A DNA stretch of 31,252 bases from Gallionella sp. Its GTDB lineage: Bacteria > Pseudomonadota > Gammaproteobacteria > Burkholderiales > Gallionellaceae. The stretch is taken from the NCBI GenBank assembly GCA_030690245.1, contig JAUYGW010000093.1, positions 1 to 31,252 of the forward strand, in the 5' to 3' direction. Shown here piece after piece: positions 7,863 to 15,651 of this stretch. A model generated the notes under the pieces. That model worked only from the letters and a program-made list of their open reading frames with translations. It was not told the origin of the DNA and did not search any database. How positions within the stretch are numbered: the stretch's first letter is position 1; each line of letters starts with the position of its first letter. The position numbers and the translations under genes were made by a program.

Positions 7863-9137
7863 ATGAACATCACCGGCATGCTGCACGGCGCCCGCCTCCT
7901 CAAACTGGCGGGCTTCCCGACCCCGGAAATGCTCGGCCCCGACGCCAGCGAATCTGACATCAAGGCCCTGATCACCAAGCATGGTCAGGTTTTCATCAAA
8001 CCGGTGTTCAAGGGCGGCGTCGGCAAGAAGGGCAAGGCCGGTCTGGTCGGGCGCGCCACCGACCTGCGCACCGCACTGGCCGAGAAGGAGCGCCTCTATT
8101 TCTGCGAGCACCACCACGGCAACCAGGTCGCCAAGTCCAACGGCGTGACCTTCGAGGCCGGCGTGCCGGCCGAGCACGAGGTCTATTTCTCGCTCACCGA
8201 CAACACGCGCTTTCGGGCGCCGACCATGACGCTGACGCACCACGGCGGCGTCGACATCGAGGAGCTCGACAAGACCCAGATCGTGAGCGTGCCCTTCAAC
8301 CCGCTGACCGGCCTGAAGGCCTTCATCGTGGCCAATGCGCTGTCGGAGTTGAAGGCGCCCAGGCAGATCATCTCGCCGCTGGTGCAGTTCCTGCCGAATC
8401 TGTGGGACCTGTTCCACGACTACGGCATGACCACGCTGGAGCTCAACCCGATCCGCCTGCGCCCCGATGCCAAGGGGCGACTGACGCCGGTGGCCTGCGA
8501 CTTCAAGTGCGGCTTTGACCGCGACGACCCGCGCTGGCAGCGCCTGAGCCTGCCGGCCGATCTGTTCGCCGCCGACTACTCCGACTTCGAGCAGGAGATC
8601 AACCAGCTGCGCACCTACCAGGGCCAGAGCGACGTCTACGTGATCAACCCCAAGGGCACGATCCTGGCGCCGACCTTCGGCGGCGGTGCCAATTCGCTGG
8701 TGACGCAGATGCTGGGCGACGACGCCAGCATCTCGTCGGACTTCGGCGGCAACCCGCCCTACGAGAAGATGAAGGCGGTGGCGCGCATCTGCTTCAAGCA
8801 CTGGCTCAAGCAGAGCAACGTGCTCTTCATCATCGGGGGGAAAAGCAACAACACCGACATCTTCGAGACCTTCCGCGCCATGGCCGACGCGCTGCGTGAG
8901 CACTTCGGCAAGTACGGCGCGCAGCCGCTCTACCTGGTGGTGGGGCGTGGCGGACCGAACCTGGTGCGCGGCATGGCGGTCATGCGCGACACCTGCGAGG
9001 CGCTCGGCATTCCCTACCGCATCTTTGGCTTCGACTCGGCCATGAGTGAGGTGGTGGACTACGCGCGGCGCGTCGACGCCTGGATGAAAACCGGCGGGCG
9101 CGCCGAGGTGGCGCGTGGCATGAAGCTGGCAGCTTGA
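7863..9137 (+). CDS. ATP-citrate-lyase-like small subunit, ATP-grasp plus citrate-binding domains
   Basis: Protein of 424 residues resembling the AclB subunit, that is, the N-terminal half of animal ATP-citrate lyase. Residues 1-235 form an ATP-grasp fold like the succinyl-CoA synthetase beta subunit, with VFIKPVFKGG (43-52), KKGKAGLVG (55-63), HHGGVDIEELD (126-136) and the Mg-binding LELNP (192-196). Residues 236-424 match the CoA-ligase/citrate-binding domain. They show NPKGTI...GGGANS (273-278), the citrate-contact-like GGKSNNTD (325-332, keeping Asn and Thr), and GRGGPN (361-366, keeping the carboxylate-binding Arg). It would activate a di- or tricarboxylate as an acyl phosphate. AAGGA precedes the ATG. 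The next gene starts 10 bases after its stop. Citrate is the likely substrate by family, but the partner subunit is unusual, so the reaction is uncertain. Confidence 0.75.
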   Translation: MNITGMLHGARLLKLAGFPTPEMLGPDASESDIKALITKHGQVFIKPVFKGGVGKKGKAGLVGRATDLRTALAEKERLYFCEHHHGNQVAKSNGVTFEAGVPAEHEVYFSLTDNTRFRAPTMTLTHHGGVDIEELDKTQIVSVPFNPLTGLKAFIVANALSELKAPRQIISPLVQFLPNLWDLFHDYGMTTLELNPIRLRPDAKGRLTPVACDFKCGFDRDDPRWQRLSLPADLFAADYSDFEQEINQLRTYQGQSDVYVINPKGTILAPTFGGGANSLVTQMLGDDASISSDFGGNPPYEKMKAVARICFKHWLKQSNVLFIIGGKSNNTDIFETFRAMADALREHFGKYGAQPLYLVVGRGGPNLVRGMAVMRDTCEALGIPYRIFGFDSAMSEVVDYARRVDAWMKTGGRAEVARGMKLAA

Positions 9138-9147
9138 GGAAAACATC

Positions 9148-11850
9148 ATGATCAGAAAAAGTGTGGGCGACTTCAAATACTTCACGGGCATCGAGTCGCT
9201 GGCCCAGATCGCGACCCGCGAGGACCGGGTCTGCGTGCTCAATATCCTGGGCGGCGAGTCCAGCGAGGTCACCCCCGTGGGCCATGCCTGGAGCGGCGCC
9301 AACGTGGTGTTCGGCACCTCGCCCGGGCGGCGCGGTCAGGTGCTGGAGACGCCGGCCGGCAACATCCCGGTCTACAACAATGTGCGCGAGGGCCTGGAGG
9401 ATGGCCACCGCTTCAACTGCGGCGTGGTCTACCTGCCGCCCAGCGCGGCCGATGACGGCGTGGTCGAGCTGATCCGGGTCAACCCCGAGCTCACCAAGAT
9501 ATTCATCCCGACCGAGAAGATGAGCGTGCACGACGCGCGCGAGATCCGCGCCATGGCGCAGCAGCGCGGCATCGACATCTTTGGCGGCAACAGCCTGGGC
9601 GTGGCCGATTCGTGGACCCAGGTGCGCATCGGCGGCGCGCTCGGCGGCGACAGCCCGGGCGACACGCTCAAGAAAGGCTCGGTCGCCATCCTCTCCAACT
9701 CGGGTGGCTTCACCACCACCATCGCGCAGTACCTGCGCATGGGCGGCTGGGGCACGACCACGCTGGTGTCGTCCGGCAAGGACGTCTACATCCACTACGC
9801 CGCGCCCGAGTTTGCCTACGCGCTGGGCAACGACGCGCGCAGCCAGGCGGCGGTGCTGTACTGCGAGCCCGGCGGCTACTACGAGCTCGATGCCGAGTTC
9901 ACCAAGCCGGTGGTGGCCTGCGTGGTGGGTCGCTGGAAAAGTAAGCTCACGCGCGCCGTCGGCCATGCCGGCGCGATGTCCGGTGGCGGCGACGACGCGG
10001 TGTCCAAGGAGCGTTGGTTCATGGACAAGTTTGGCGTCAACGCGCTGTTCACGCCCGATAACCCGGTGTGTTCGGCCAAGGGCGCGGTGGTGGTCAACAT
10101 CGCCGACATTCCGGCCGCGCTGACGGCGGTGATGGCCACCAATGGCGTGGCCCCCGACTTCGCGCCCGAAGGCACGATGGAACTCAAAGCCTGGTTCGGC
10201 TCCAACATGGGCGTCTGGCTGCCGGCCGAGCTGGACCTGCCGGTGGTGCGCGCGGCCGTGCCCTACGACGCCCAGGTCGAGGCGATTGACCGGCACGTGG
10301 GCACCGTGTTCGCGCGCGAAAGCATGAAGGACGCATCCGGCGTGTCGCAAATGGACGCCAAGACCCAGGTGACGCGGCTCAACGGCGTCTCGGTGCTGGA
10401 CGCCGCGCAGTATTCGCTGGAGGCCAACGTCAGCCTGGCGCTGCTCAAGGAGGCCGGCGGCGAGAACGACTGCCAACTGGTCAGCGTGGCGGTCGGCGCC
10501 TGGTTGAATCTGCATGGCGAGGCCACGCTGGCGGCGGCGCAGGCCGCCCGCGATGCCGGCAACGCCCCCAACGCGGTGCTGGCGGCGGCGCTGGCCATTG
10601 TCGGGCCGCGGCGCACCGAGCGCGCCCGCGCCATCGCGCAGGCGTTGATCGAGCGCTTCGCGGCGGCCGGTTTGAAGGATGCGCTGGACCAGAGCTTCCC
10701 TCTGGCCGGCCTGCTGGACGCCGGTGATGCGGCGCTGATGCTGGGCGCGCAGCCTGACCCGCGCGCCCAGGCCATGCTCGACGGTCTGCGAACGCGCGGC
10801 ACCCGCTCGGTGTTCGTGCGTTATCTGGAGCAGTTGGGCGGCCACCCCAGCTTTGATGCCGTGCTGGCTGCCATTACCACCACACTCGGCTGGGGCCCCC
10901 TGATGCGCAAGCGGGTGTCGCGTCTCACGGTAGAGTGCCTGCCGGCCTGGATGCAGTTGTTCGGCACTGCCATCGGCGCCTCGGTGGATGCCTCGCGCCA
11001 CGAAGCGACGCGCTTTTGCGGCGTCGACGAGGTCGATCTGCTGGGCCGGTGTTCGCTTACCGAGGTGGCCTATGTCGCGCTGCTGCAGGGCCAGCCGGGT
11101 GCGAGTGACCTGTTTGCCTTCCAGACACTGGTCGGCCTGCTGCTGACCAACGGTCCGGGCACGATCTCGGCGCAGGGCGCCAAGGGCGCGGTCTCGTCCG
11201 ACGGACCCGAGCAACCGGAACGTGTGCAGCTCAACAAGGGCTTGATCGGCTTTCTCACGCACTGCGGCTATGCGCACGGCGGCAACGGCTTTGAAGGCGT
11301 GGCTTTTCTGCTGGCGCAGTTCAAGGACAGCGGCCTGGCCGACCCGGGCAGCCCGGCGCCTGACGTGGACATTGACGTCCTGGTGACGCGTTATGTCGAA
11401 GCCTATGCGCGCTACAAGAGCGACAAGAAGACCAGCGGCAACCTCGACATCATGAAGATCCCCTGCGTCAACCACCCGGTATTCAAGGACAAGCCGGTCA
11501 ACCTCGATCCGCGCGAGGTCTTCGTTGGGGAGTTGATGAAAAAGCGCGGTGAGCACAACGTGTTCCTTACCTTCTACAAGGCCCTGGTGCAAAAGCTCTA
11601 TGACGCGGGTGTGTCGCGCAATGTGTATTGCGTCAACGTCGACGCGGTGATCGCGGCGCTGCTGCTCAAGACCGTGTGGCCGGCCTATCGCGCCGGCACC
11701 ATCAAGGCCGACGCGCTGGAGACGGCGGCGTTCACGGTCTTTCTGTACGCCCGCATGCTGGGCTGCGCTGCCGAGATCGACGACCACCTCAACCGCGGCC
11801 GCAACATGGACACGCGCGCCCCCGCCTCGGCCTGCCGCTTCATCGCCTGA
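9148..11850 (+). CDS. ATP-citrate-lyase-like large subunit with extra domain and altered active site
   Basis: Protein of 900 residues; known AclA-type subunits are near 610. Residues 20-340 form the CoA-binding and ligase part, with SNSGGFTTT (183-191) and phospho-His273 in VGHAGAMSGG. Residues about 400-630 are an additional helical region. Residues 635-900 are citrate-synthase-like: GPGTISAQG (669-677), YAHGGNG (708-714), NHPVFKDKP (775-783), DPR (787-789), VNVDAVIA (829-836), and YARMLG (867-872) near the end. By eye, His776, Arg789, Asp832 and Arg869 match catalytic or substrate residues of citrate synthase and citryl-CoA lyase. The first catalytic His is replaced by Gln676, while His710 matches a citrate-synthase His that ATP-citrate lyase lacks. 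GAGG precedes the ATG. The enzyme probably splits or makes an acyl-CoA from a carboxylate, and citryl-CoA is the default guess. Confidence 0.7.
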   Translation: MIRKSVGDFKYFTGIESLAQIATREDRVCVLNILGGESSEVTPVGHAWSGANVVFGTSPGRRGQVLETPAGNIPVYNNVREGLEDGHRFNCGVVYLPPSAADDGVVELIRVNPELTKIFIPTEKMSVHDAREIRAMAQQRGIDIFGGNSLGVADSWTQVRIGGALGGDSPGDTLKKGSVAILSNSGGFTTTIAQYLRMGGWGTTTLVSSGKDVYIHYAAPEFAYALGNDARSQAAVLYCEPGGYYELDAEFTKPVVACVVGRWKSKLTRAVGHAGAMSGGGDDAVSKERWFMDKFGVNALFTPDNPVCSAKGAVVVNIADIPAALTAVMATNGVAPDFAPEGTMELKAWFGSNMGVWLPAELDLPVVRAAVPYDAQVEAIDRHVGTVFARESMKDASGVSQMDAKTQVTRLNGVSVLDAAQYSLEANVSLALLKEAGGENDCQLVSVAVGAWLNLHGEATLAAAQAARDAGNAPNAVLAAALAIVGPRRTERARAIAQALIERFAAAGLKDALDQSFPLAGLLDAGDAALMLGAQPDPRAQAMLDGLRTRGTRSVFVRYLEQLGGHPSFDAVLAAITTTLGWGPLMRKRVSRLTVECLPAWMQLFGTAIGASVDASRHEATRFCGVDEVDLLGRCSLTEVAYVALLQGQPGASDLFAFQTLVGLLLTNGPGTISAQGAKGAVSSDGPEQPERVQLNKGLIGFLTHCGYAHGGNGFEGVAFLLAQFKDSGLADPGSPAPDVDIDVLVTRYVEAYARYKSDKKTSGNLDIMKIPCVNHPVFKDKPVNLDPREVFVGELMKKRGEHNVFLTFYKALVQKLYDAGVSRNVYCVNVDAVIAALLLKTVWPAYRAGTIKADALETAAFTVFLYARMLGCAAEIDDHLNRGRNMDTRAPASACRFIA

Positions 11851-11897
11851 GGGGCAGCCGTTCTGCCCGGATCACGCACAACAACGAGAGAGACACG

Positions 11898-14249
11898 ATG
11901 AGCAACGACACCCTGAAGCAAGCCGCCCTGGACTACCACCGCTACCCGACGCCGGGCAAGATTTCGGTCAACCCCACCAAGGCGATGGCAACCCAGCGCG
12001 ACCTCGGGCTGGCCTACTCGCCCGGCGTGGCCGAGGCCTGCCTGGCGATCGTGGACGATCCCGCAGAGGCCGGCAACCTGACCGCGCGCAACAACCTGGT
12101 GGCGGTCATCACCAACGGCACGGCGGTGCTGGGCCTGGGCAATATCGGCCCACTGGCGGGCAAGCCGGTGATGGAGGGCAAGGGCTGCCTGTTCAAGAAA
12201 TTCGCCGGCATTGACGTCTTTGACATCGAGCTTGACGAGCTCGACCCCGACAAGCTGATCGACACCATCGCGCGCATGGAGCCGACCTTTGGCGGCATCA
12301 ACCTGGAAGACATCAAGTCGCCCGAGTGTTTCTACATTGAGCGCAAGCTGCGCGAGCGCATGAAGATCCCGGTGTTTCACGACGACCAGCACGGCACCGC
12401 CATCGTTGCCGCCGCCGCCATCCTGAACGCGCTCAAGCATGTGGGCAAGGACATCACTGAGGTCAAGCTGGTGGCCTCCGGCGCCGGTGCCGCCGCGCTG
12501 GCTTGTCTGGACCTGATCGTGAGCCTGGGCCTGCCGTTGCGCAACGTGTTCGTCTCGGACTCGGTGGGCGTGGTCTATGTCGGGCGCACGGAGCAGATGG
12601 ACCCGAACAAGGCGCGTTACGCGCAGGACACCTCGGCGCGCAAGCTGGCCGACATCATCGAGGATGCCGACATCTTCCTGGGCCTCTCAGCCGGGGGTGT
12701 GCTCAAGCCCGAGATGGTCAAGACCATGGCGCGCGACCCCATCATTCTGGCGATGGCGAATCCGACGCCCGAGATCACGCCCGAGAACGCACTGGCCGCA
12801 CGCCCCGACGCGATCCTGGGCACCGGGCGCTCGGACTACCCGAATCAGGTCAACAACGTGCTGTGTTTTCCGTTCATCTTCCGCGGCGCCCTGGATGTCG
12901 GCGCCAGCACCATCAATGAGGAGATGAAGCTGGCGGCGGTGCGCGCCATCGCGGCGCTGGCGCATGCCGAGATTCCCGAGGTGGTGGCCCAGGCCTATGG
13001 CGCGGTGGGCTTGCGCTTTGGCGCGCAGTACCTGATTCCCAAGCCATTCGATCCACGCCTGATCGAGGTGGTGGCGCCGGCGGTGGCGCAGGCGGCGATG
13101 GACTCCGGTGTGGCGATACGGCCGATTGCCGACATGGTGGCCTACCGCGCCAGCCTGGCGCGCTTCGTCTACCACTCCGGTTCGGTCATGCAGCCGGTGT
13201 TCGACGCGGCGCAGAAGGTGTCCAAACGCGTGGTCTACGCCGAGGGCGAGGACGAACGCGTGTTGCGCGCGGTGCAGATCGTGATCGACGAGCGCCTGGC
13301 GCGGCCTATCTTGGTCGGCCGCGCGGCCGTGGTGGCGCAGCGCATCCAGGACTTCGGGCTGCGCCTGCAGAGCGGGCGCGATTTCGAACTGGTCGATCCC
13401 GAGACCGACGCGCGCGTGCCGCGGGCCGCACAGGCCTACTACCAGCTCGCCTGCCGCAAGGGCATCACGCCGCTGGCGGCCGAGGCCGCCTTGCGCCGCA
13501 ACCCGACGGTGCTGGCCGCGATGCTGGTGCAGCGCGGCGACGCCGACGCCTTGCTGTGCGGCGTGACCGGCGGCTACCGCGCGCACCTGGAGGTGGTGGC
13601 CGACGTGATCGGCCTGCGCGAGGGCGTCGAGACCCTGGCGGCGATGAACCTGCTGATGCTGCCCGAGCGCACGCTGTTCATCTGCGACACCTACGTCAAC
13701 CCCGACCCGAGTCCCGAGCAGCTCGCCGAGATCGCCGTGCTGGCGGCCGACGAGATGCGCCGCTTCGGCATCAGGCCGCATGTCGCCCTGCTGTCGCATT
13801 CGAGCTTCGGCAGTGAGGACACGGCCAGTGCGCGCAAGATGCGCCGCGCGCTCGAATTGATCCGCTCGCTCCAGCCCGCGTTCGAGGTCGAGGGCGAAAT
13901 GCACGGTGACGCCGCCTTGTCGCGCGAGCTGCTGGACCAGCTTTTCCCGGGCGCGGCGCTCACGCGCGAGGCCAATCTGCTGGTGATGCCGACGCTGGAC
14001 GCCGCCAACATCACCTTCAACGTGCTCAAGGCGACCTCGGGCCACGGCATCACGGTCGGCCCGATCCTGCTCGGGCTGGCGCGCCCGGCGCACATCCTGA
14101 CACCGACCGCGACGGTCCGGCGCCTGGTCAACATGACGGCGCTGGCCTCGGTCGATGCCGCCAGCGAATGGTCGAGCCGCACCGCCACTGCGGTTCTGTC
14201 GCGGATCCGCGCCGGCGACGGCGAGCCGCCGACGCGCAGACCTCGGTAG
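11898..14249 (+). CDS. maeB: NADP-dependent malic enzyme, MaeB hybrid type
   Basis: Oxidative decarboxylation of malate to pyruvate and CO2 with NADP. The protein has 783 residues in the MaeB three-part layout. The malic N-domain (about 10-165) has [28 protein letters not shown] and the metal/active-site HDDQHGTA. The nucleotide-binding domain (about 165-420) has [14 protein letters not shown]. The C-terminal phosphotransacetylase-like domain (about 435-770) begins [14 protein letters not shown]. In characterised MaeB enzymes this last domain does not act as a phosphotransacetylase but mediates control by acetyl-CoA. I chose the ATG at 11898 (MSNDTLKQ), preceded by GAGAGAGA; the reading frame is open further upstream but overlaps the previous gene. 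It follows the lyase-like subunits after 47 bases and is probably co-transcribed. It supplies pyruvate to the dehydrogenase and NADPH for PhaB. Confidence 0.93.
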   Translation: MSNDTLKQAALDYHRYPTPGKISVNPTKAMATQRDLGLAYSPGVAEACLAIVDDPAEAGNLTARNNLVAVITNGTAVLGLGNIGPLAGKPVMEGKGCLFKKFAGIDVFDIELDELDPDKLIDTIARMEPTFGGINLEDIKSPECFYIERKLRERMKIPVFHDDQHGTAIVAAAAILNALKHVGKDITEVKLVASGAGAAALACLDLIVSLGLPLRNVFVSDSVGVVYVGRTEQMDPNKARYAQDTSARKLADIIEDADIFLGLSAGGVLKPEMVKTMARDPIILAMANPTPEITPENALAARPDAILGTGRSDYPNQVNNVLCFPFIFRGALDVGASTINEEMKLAAVRAIAALAHAEIPEVVAQAYGAVGLRFGAQYLIPKPFDPRLIEVVAPAVAQAAMDSGVAIRPIADMVAYRASLARFVYHSGSVMQPVFDAAQKVSKRVVYAEGEDERVLRAVQIVIDERLARPILVGRAAVVAQRIQDFGLRLQSGRDFELVDPETDARVPRAAQAYYQLACRKGITPLAAEAALRRNPTVLAAMLVQRGDADALLCGVTGGYRAHLEVVADVIGLREGVETLAAMNLLMLPERTLFICDTYVNPDPSPEQLAEIAVLAADEMRRFGIRPHVALLSHSSFGSEDTASARKMRRALELIRSLQPAFEVEGEMHGDAALSRELLDQLFPGAALTREANLLVMPTLDAANITFNVLKATSGHGITVGPILLGLARPAHILTPTATVRRLVNMTALASVDAASEWSSRTATAVLSRIRAGDGEPPTRRPR

Positions 14250-14356
14250 GAACCCGTATCGGGGCGGACGGCAAACCGGACGACGGCCGCGCCAGCATTC
14301 CGGCCTGCTGCTGCGGGCCAGTGCCCGGCTTAAAAAACTCTTTCTAAATCAAGGAC

Positions 14357-14370
14357 TTGACATACGTCAA
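14357..14370. promoter_or_regulatory. FNR/ANR-type palindrome
   Basis: TTGACATACGTCAA is a perfect half-site palindrome TTGAC-N4-GTCAA, close to the FNR consensus TTGAT-N4-ATCAA. It lies 93 bases before the ATG of the truncated aceE copy and 108 bases after maeB. It may once have given oxygen control to a pyruvate dehydrogenase promoter. No matching -10 hexamer was found at the right spacing. Confidence 0.4.
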
Positions 14371-14452
14371 CGATCACCGGGCGGGCTGACACGCTGATTG
14401 CAATGCTTGCTCAAGCGCATGTTGCCCCGACCCCGCGACATCAGATCACAAC

Positions 14453-14508
14453 AGGAGACAAGATGAATGTGAATGACGACCTCGATCCGGTCGAGACCGA
14501 CGAGTGGA
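14453..14508 (+). repeat. 56-bp perfect direct repeat, copy 1
   Basis: Identical to 15596-15651. It covers the ribosome binding site AGGAGACAAG, the ATG and the first 15 codons of aceE. The two copies are 1,143 bases apart and flank the GntR regulator gene. Downstream of the block the copies diverge strongly. Confidence 0.95.
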
Positions 14509-14615
14509 CCGACGCCCGGCGCGCGGTCCAGCAATATCGCGACGCGGGCAACACCAACTTCGCTGTCCGTGGTCTGGTCCATCAGGCCAACGGCGCGCCA
14601 CATGCCAATGTCTAG
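14463..14615 (+). pseudogene. Truncated duplicate of the aceE 5' end (50 codons)
   Basis: An open frame of 50 codons with a good ribosome binding site (AGGAG) encodes MNVNDDLDPVETDEW, identical to the start of AceE. It continues as a diverged match (TDARRAVQQYRDAGNTNF against SDALRAVQQHRGSGRSNY), loses similarity, and stops at TAG 14613-14615. Only the N-terminal segment of the E1 component is present, without any thiamine diphosphate site, so it cannot be an enzyme. In E1 proteins this N-terminal stretch helps bind the E2 core, so a small interfering peptide is conceivable but unproven. The simplest reading is a leftover of an aceE duplication now split by the regulator gene. Confidence 0.7.
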
Positions 14616-14640
14616 CCCACGCCTACCGCCCGAGCAAGGT

Positions 14641-15417
14641 CTAGGTTTTCGGCTTGGGACGGGCTGGCGTACGTTTGAGCGCCGGCGCGGCAATTTCTCG
14701 CAGGCTGTTCTGAATGAAGCTCAGGTGCAGATTCGCGGCAGCGCGCGCGGCGTCGTGGTCGCGTGCCACGATGGCCTTGACGATTTCGGCGTGCTGCTCG
14801 TCGAGCAGCGCCACGTTGCCGGGCTGGCGGTACATCACTTCACGCGAGCGCATCATGTTGCTGCGCATCAGGTTGAAGATGCCGCGCATCACGTGGACCA
14901 AGGCGACGTTATGCGAGGCCTCGGCGATCGCCATGTGGAAGTCGGCGTCGAGGTCGGCATCTTCAAACGGGTCACGCACGTTGCGACGCTTGCTCATCGT
15001 TGTCGACATCTTGTGCAGCCGTTTGGCATCGTCATCGGTCGCGCGGATGGCTGCGAAATAGGCGGCGACGCATTCAAGACCATGGCGCAACTCGAACACG
15101 TCGTCGACCGTCGACGGATGGCGCTGCAACAGGTGCACCAGCGGGTCGGTGATCGTCGGCCCGGTAATGTCGGTGACGCCAAAGCCTCCGCCGCGCCGCG
15201 CCTGCACCAGGCCGCGGCCTTCCAATACCAGAAGTGCCTCGCGCAGCGACGGCCGAGACACACCCAGTTGCTTGGCGAGGTCACGCTCCGAAGGCAGGGA
15301 ATCGCCGGGCTTGAGCTCGCCGTTAACGATCAAGCGCTCGATTTGCTCGGTAATGCTGTCCGACAGGCGCGGGCGGCGAGGCGGCATGACAGCGCTGAAT
15401 GGACTGTTGGTTTTCAT
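14641..15417 (-). CDS. GntR-family (FadR subfamily) regulator, PdhR-like
   Basis: Transcription regulator of 258 residues. A winged helix-turn-helix (about 17-82) contains GELKPGDSLPSERDLAKQLGVSRPSLREAL split by the usual turn, and is followed by GLVQARRGGGFGV. The C-terminal FCD effector domain (about 100-235) carries the metal or ligand-site residues typical of this subfamily: Asp and His in DADFHMAI, His in EASHNV, and a later His in AAANLHLSF. It is divergent from aceE, and the aceE leader carries a TGGT-N3-ACCA palindrome of the PdhR type. Repression of the dehydrogenase operon, relieved by pyruvate, is therefore the best guess. The ATG at 15417 gives MKTNSPFS; an ATG ten codons later (MPPRRPR) is an alternative, and neither has a strong ribosome binding site. 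It is flanked by the 56-bp repeats. Confidence 0.85.
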   Translation of the reverse strand: MKTNSPFSAVMPPRRPRLSDSITEQIERLIVNGELKPGDSLPSERDLAKQLGVSRPSLREALLVLEGRGLVQARRGGGFGVTDITGPTITDPLVHLLQRHPSTVDDVFELRHGLECVAAYFAAIRATDDDAKRLHKMSTTMSKRRNVRDPFEDADLDADFHMAIAEASHNVALVHVMRGIFNLMRSNMMRSREVMYRQPGNVALLDEQHAEIVKAIVARDHDAARAAANLHLSFIQNSLREIAAPALKRTPARPKPKT

Positions 15418-15485
15418 TGCATGTGCATGATACAGGACGGTCGGGTCCACCGGGGCGAGCCGCGTCGACAACGCACCCCGGGCAA

Positions 15486-15506
15486 ACCCGCATGGAAATC
15501 GATAGG
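15486..15506. promoter_or_regulatory. Shared bipartite element, copy 2 (aceE operon)
   Basis: ACCCGCAT (15486-15493) runs directly into GGAAATCGATAGG (15494-15506). The same two blocks occur at 7751-7773 with two extra bases between them. It lies 120 bases before the aceE ATG, very close to the spacing seen for copy 1. TGGAAA (15493-15498) and TAATCT (15516-15521), 17 bases apart, could be the -35 and -10 of the aceE promoter, so the element would overlap the -35. Confidence 0.55.
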
Positions 15507-15531
15507 TTACCAGTGTAATCTCTGTTCAACA

Positions 15532-15542
15532 TGGTCAGACCA
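15532..15542. promoter_or_regulatory. PdhR-type operator in the aceE leader
   Basis: TGGTCAGACCA is a perfect TGGT-N3-ACCA palindrome, the core of the E. coli PdhR box. It lies 63 bases before the aceE ATG and just downstream of the possible -10 at 15516-15521, where a bound repressor would block transcription. The regulator gene at 14641-15417 is the obvious candidate to bind it. Confidence 0.6.
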
Positions 15543-15550
15543 GTTTTACC

Positions 15551-15577
15551 ACAAAGACCACAAAGACCACAAAGACC
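15551..15577 (+). repeat. Three tandem copies of a 9-bp unit
   Basis: ACAAAGACC is repeated exactly three times between the PdhR-type operator and the aceE ribosome binding site. It lies in the untranslated leader. Slippage in such a repeat would change leader length, but no function is established here. Confidence 0.9.
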
Positions 15578-15595
15578 AGAACCGACATGCAAACG

Positions 15596-15651
15596 AGGAG
15601 ACAAGATGAATGTGAATGACGACCTCGATCCGGTCGAGACCGACGAGTGGA
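15596..15651 (+). repeat. 56-bp perfect direct repeat, copy 2 (aceE start)
   Basis: Identical to 14453-14508. It contains the working aceE ribosome binding site AGGAG, the ATG at 15606 and codons 1-15. Recombination between the copies would remove the regulator gene and restore a complete aceE. Confidence 0.95.

Noticed and set aside
8980..11787. A 935-codon open frame on the minus strand, antisense to the large lyase-like subunit
   Set aside because: It mirrors the codon pattern of the real gene in GC-rich DNA. The translation is rich in Arg, His, Gln and Val with no recognisable domain, and it has no ribosome binding site.
14463..14615. The 50-codon frame as a genuine conserved small protein
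   Set aside because: Its first 15 codons are identical to aceE and the rest is a decaying match to the same gene, so a duplicated fragment is the simpler explanation. Translation is not excluded.
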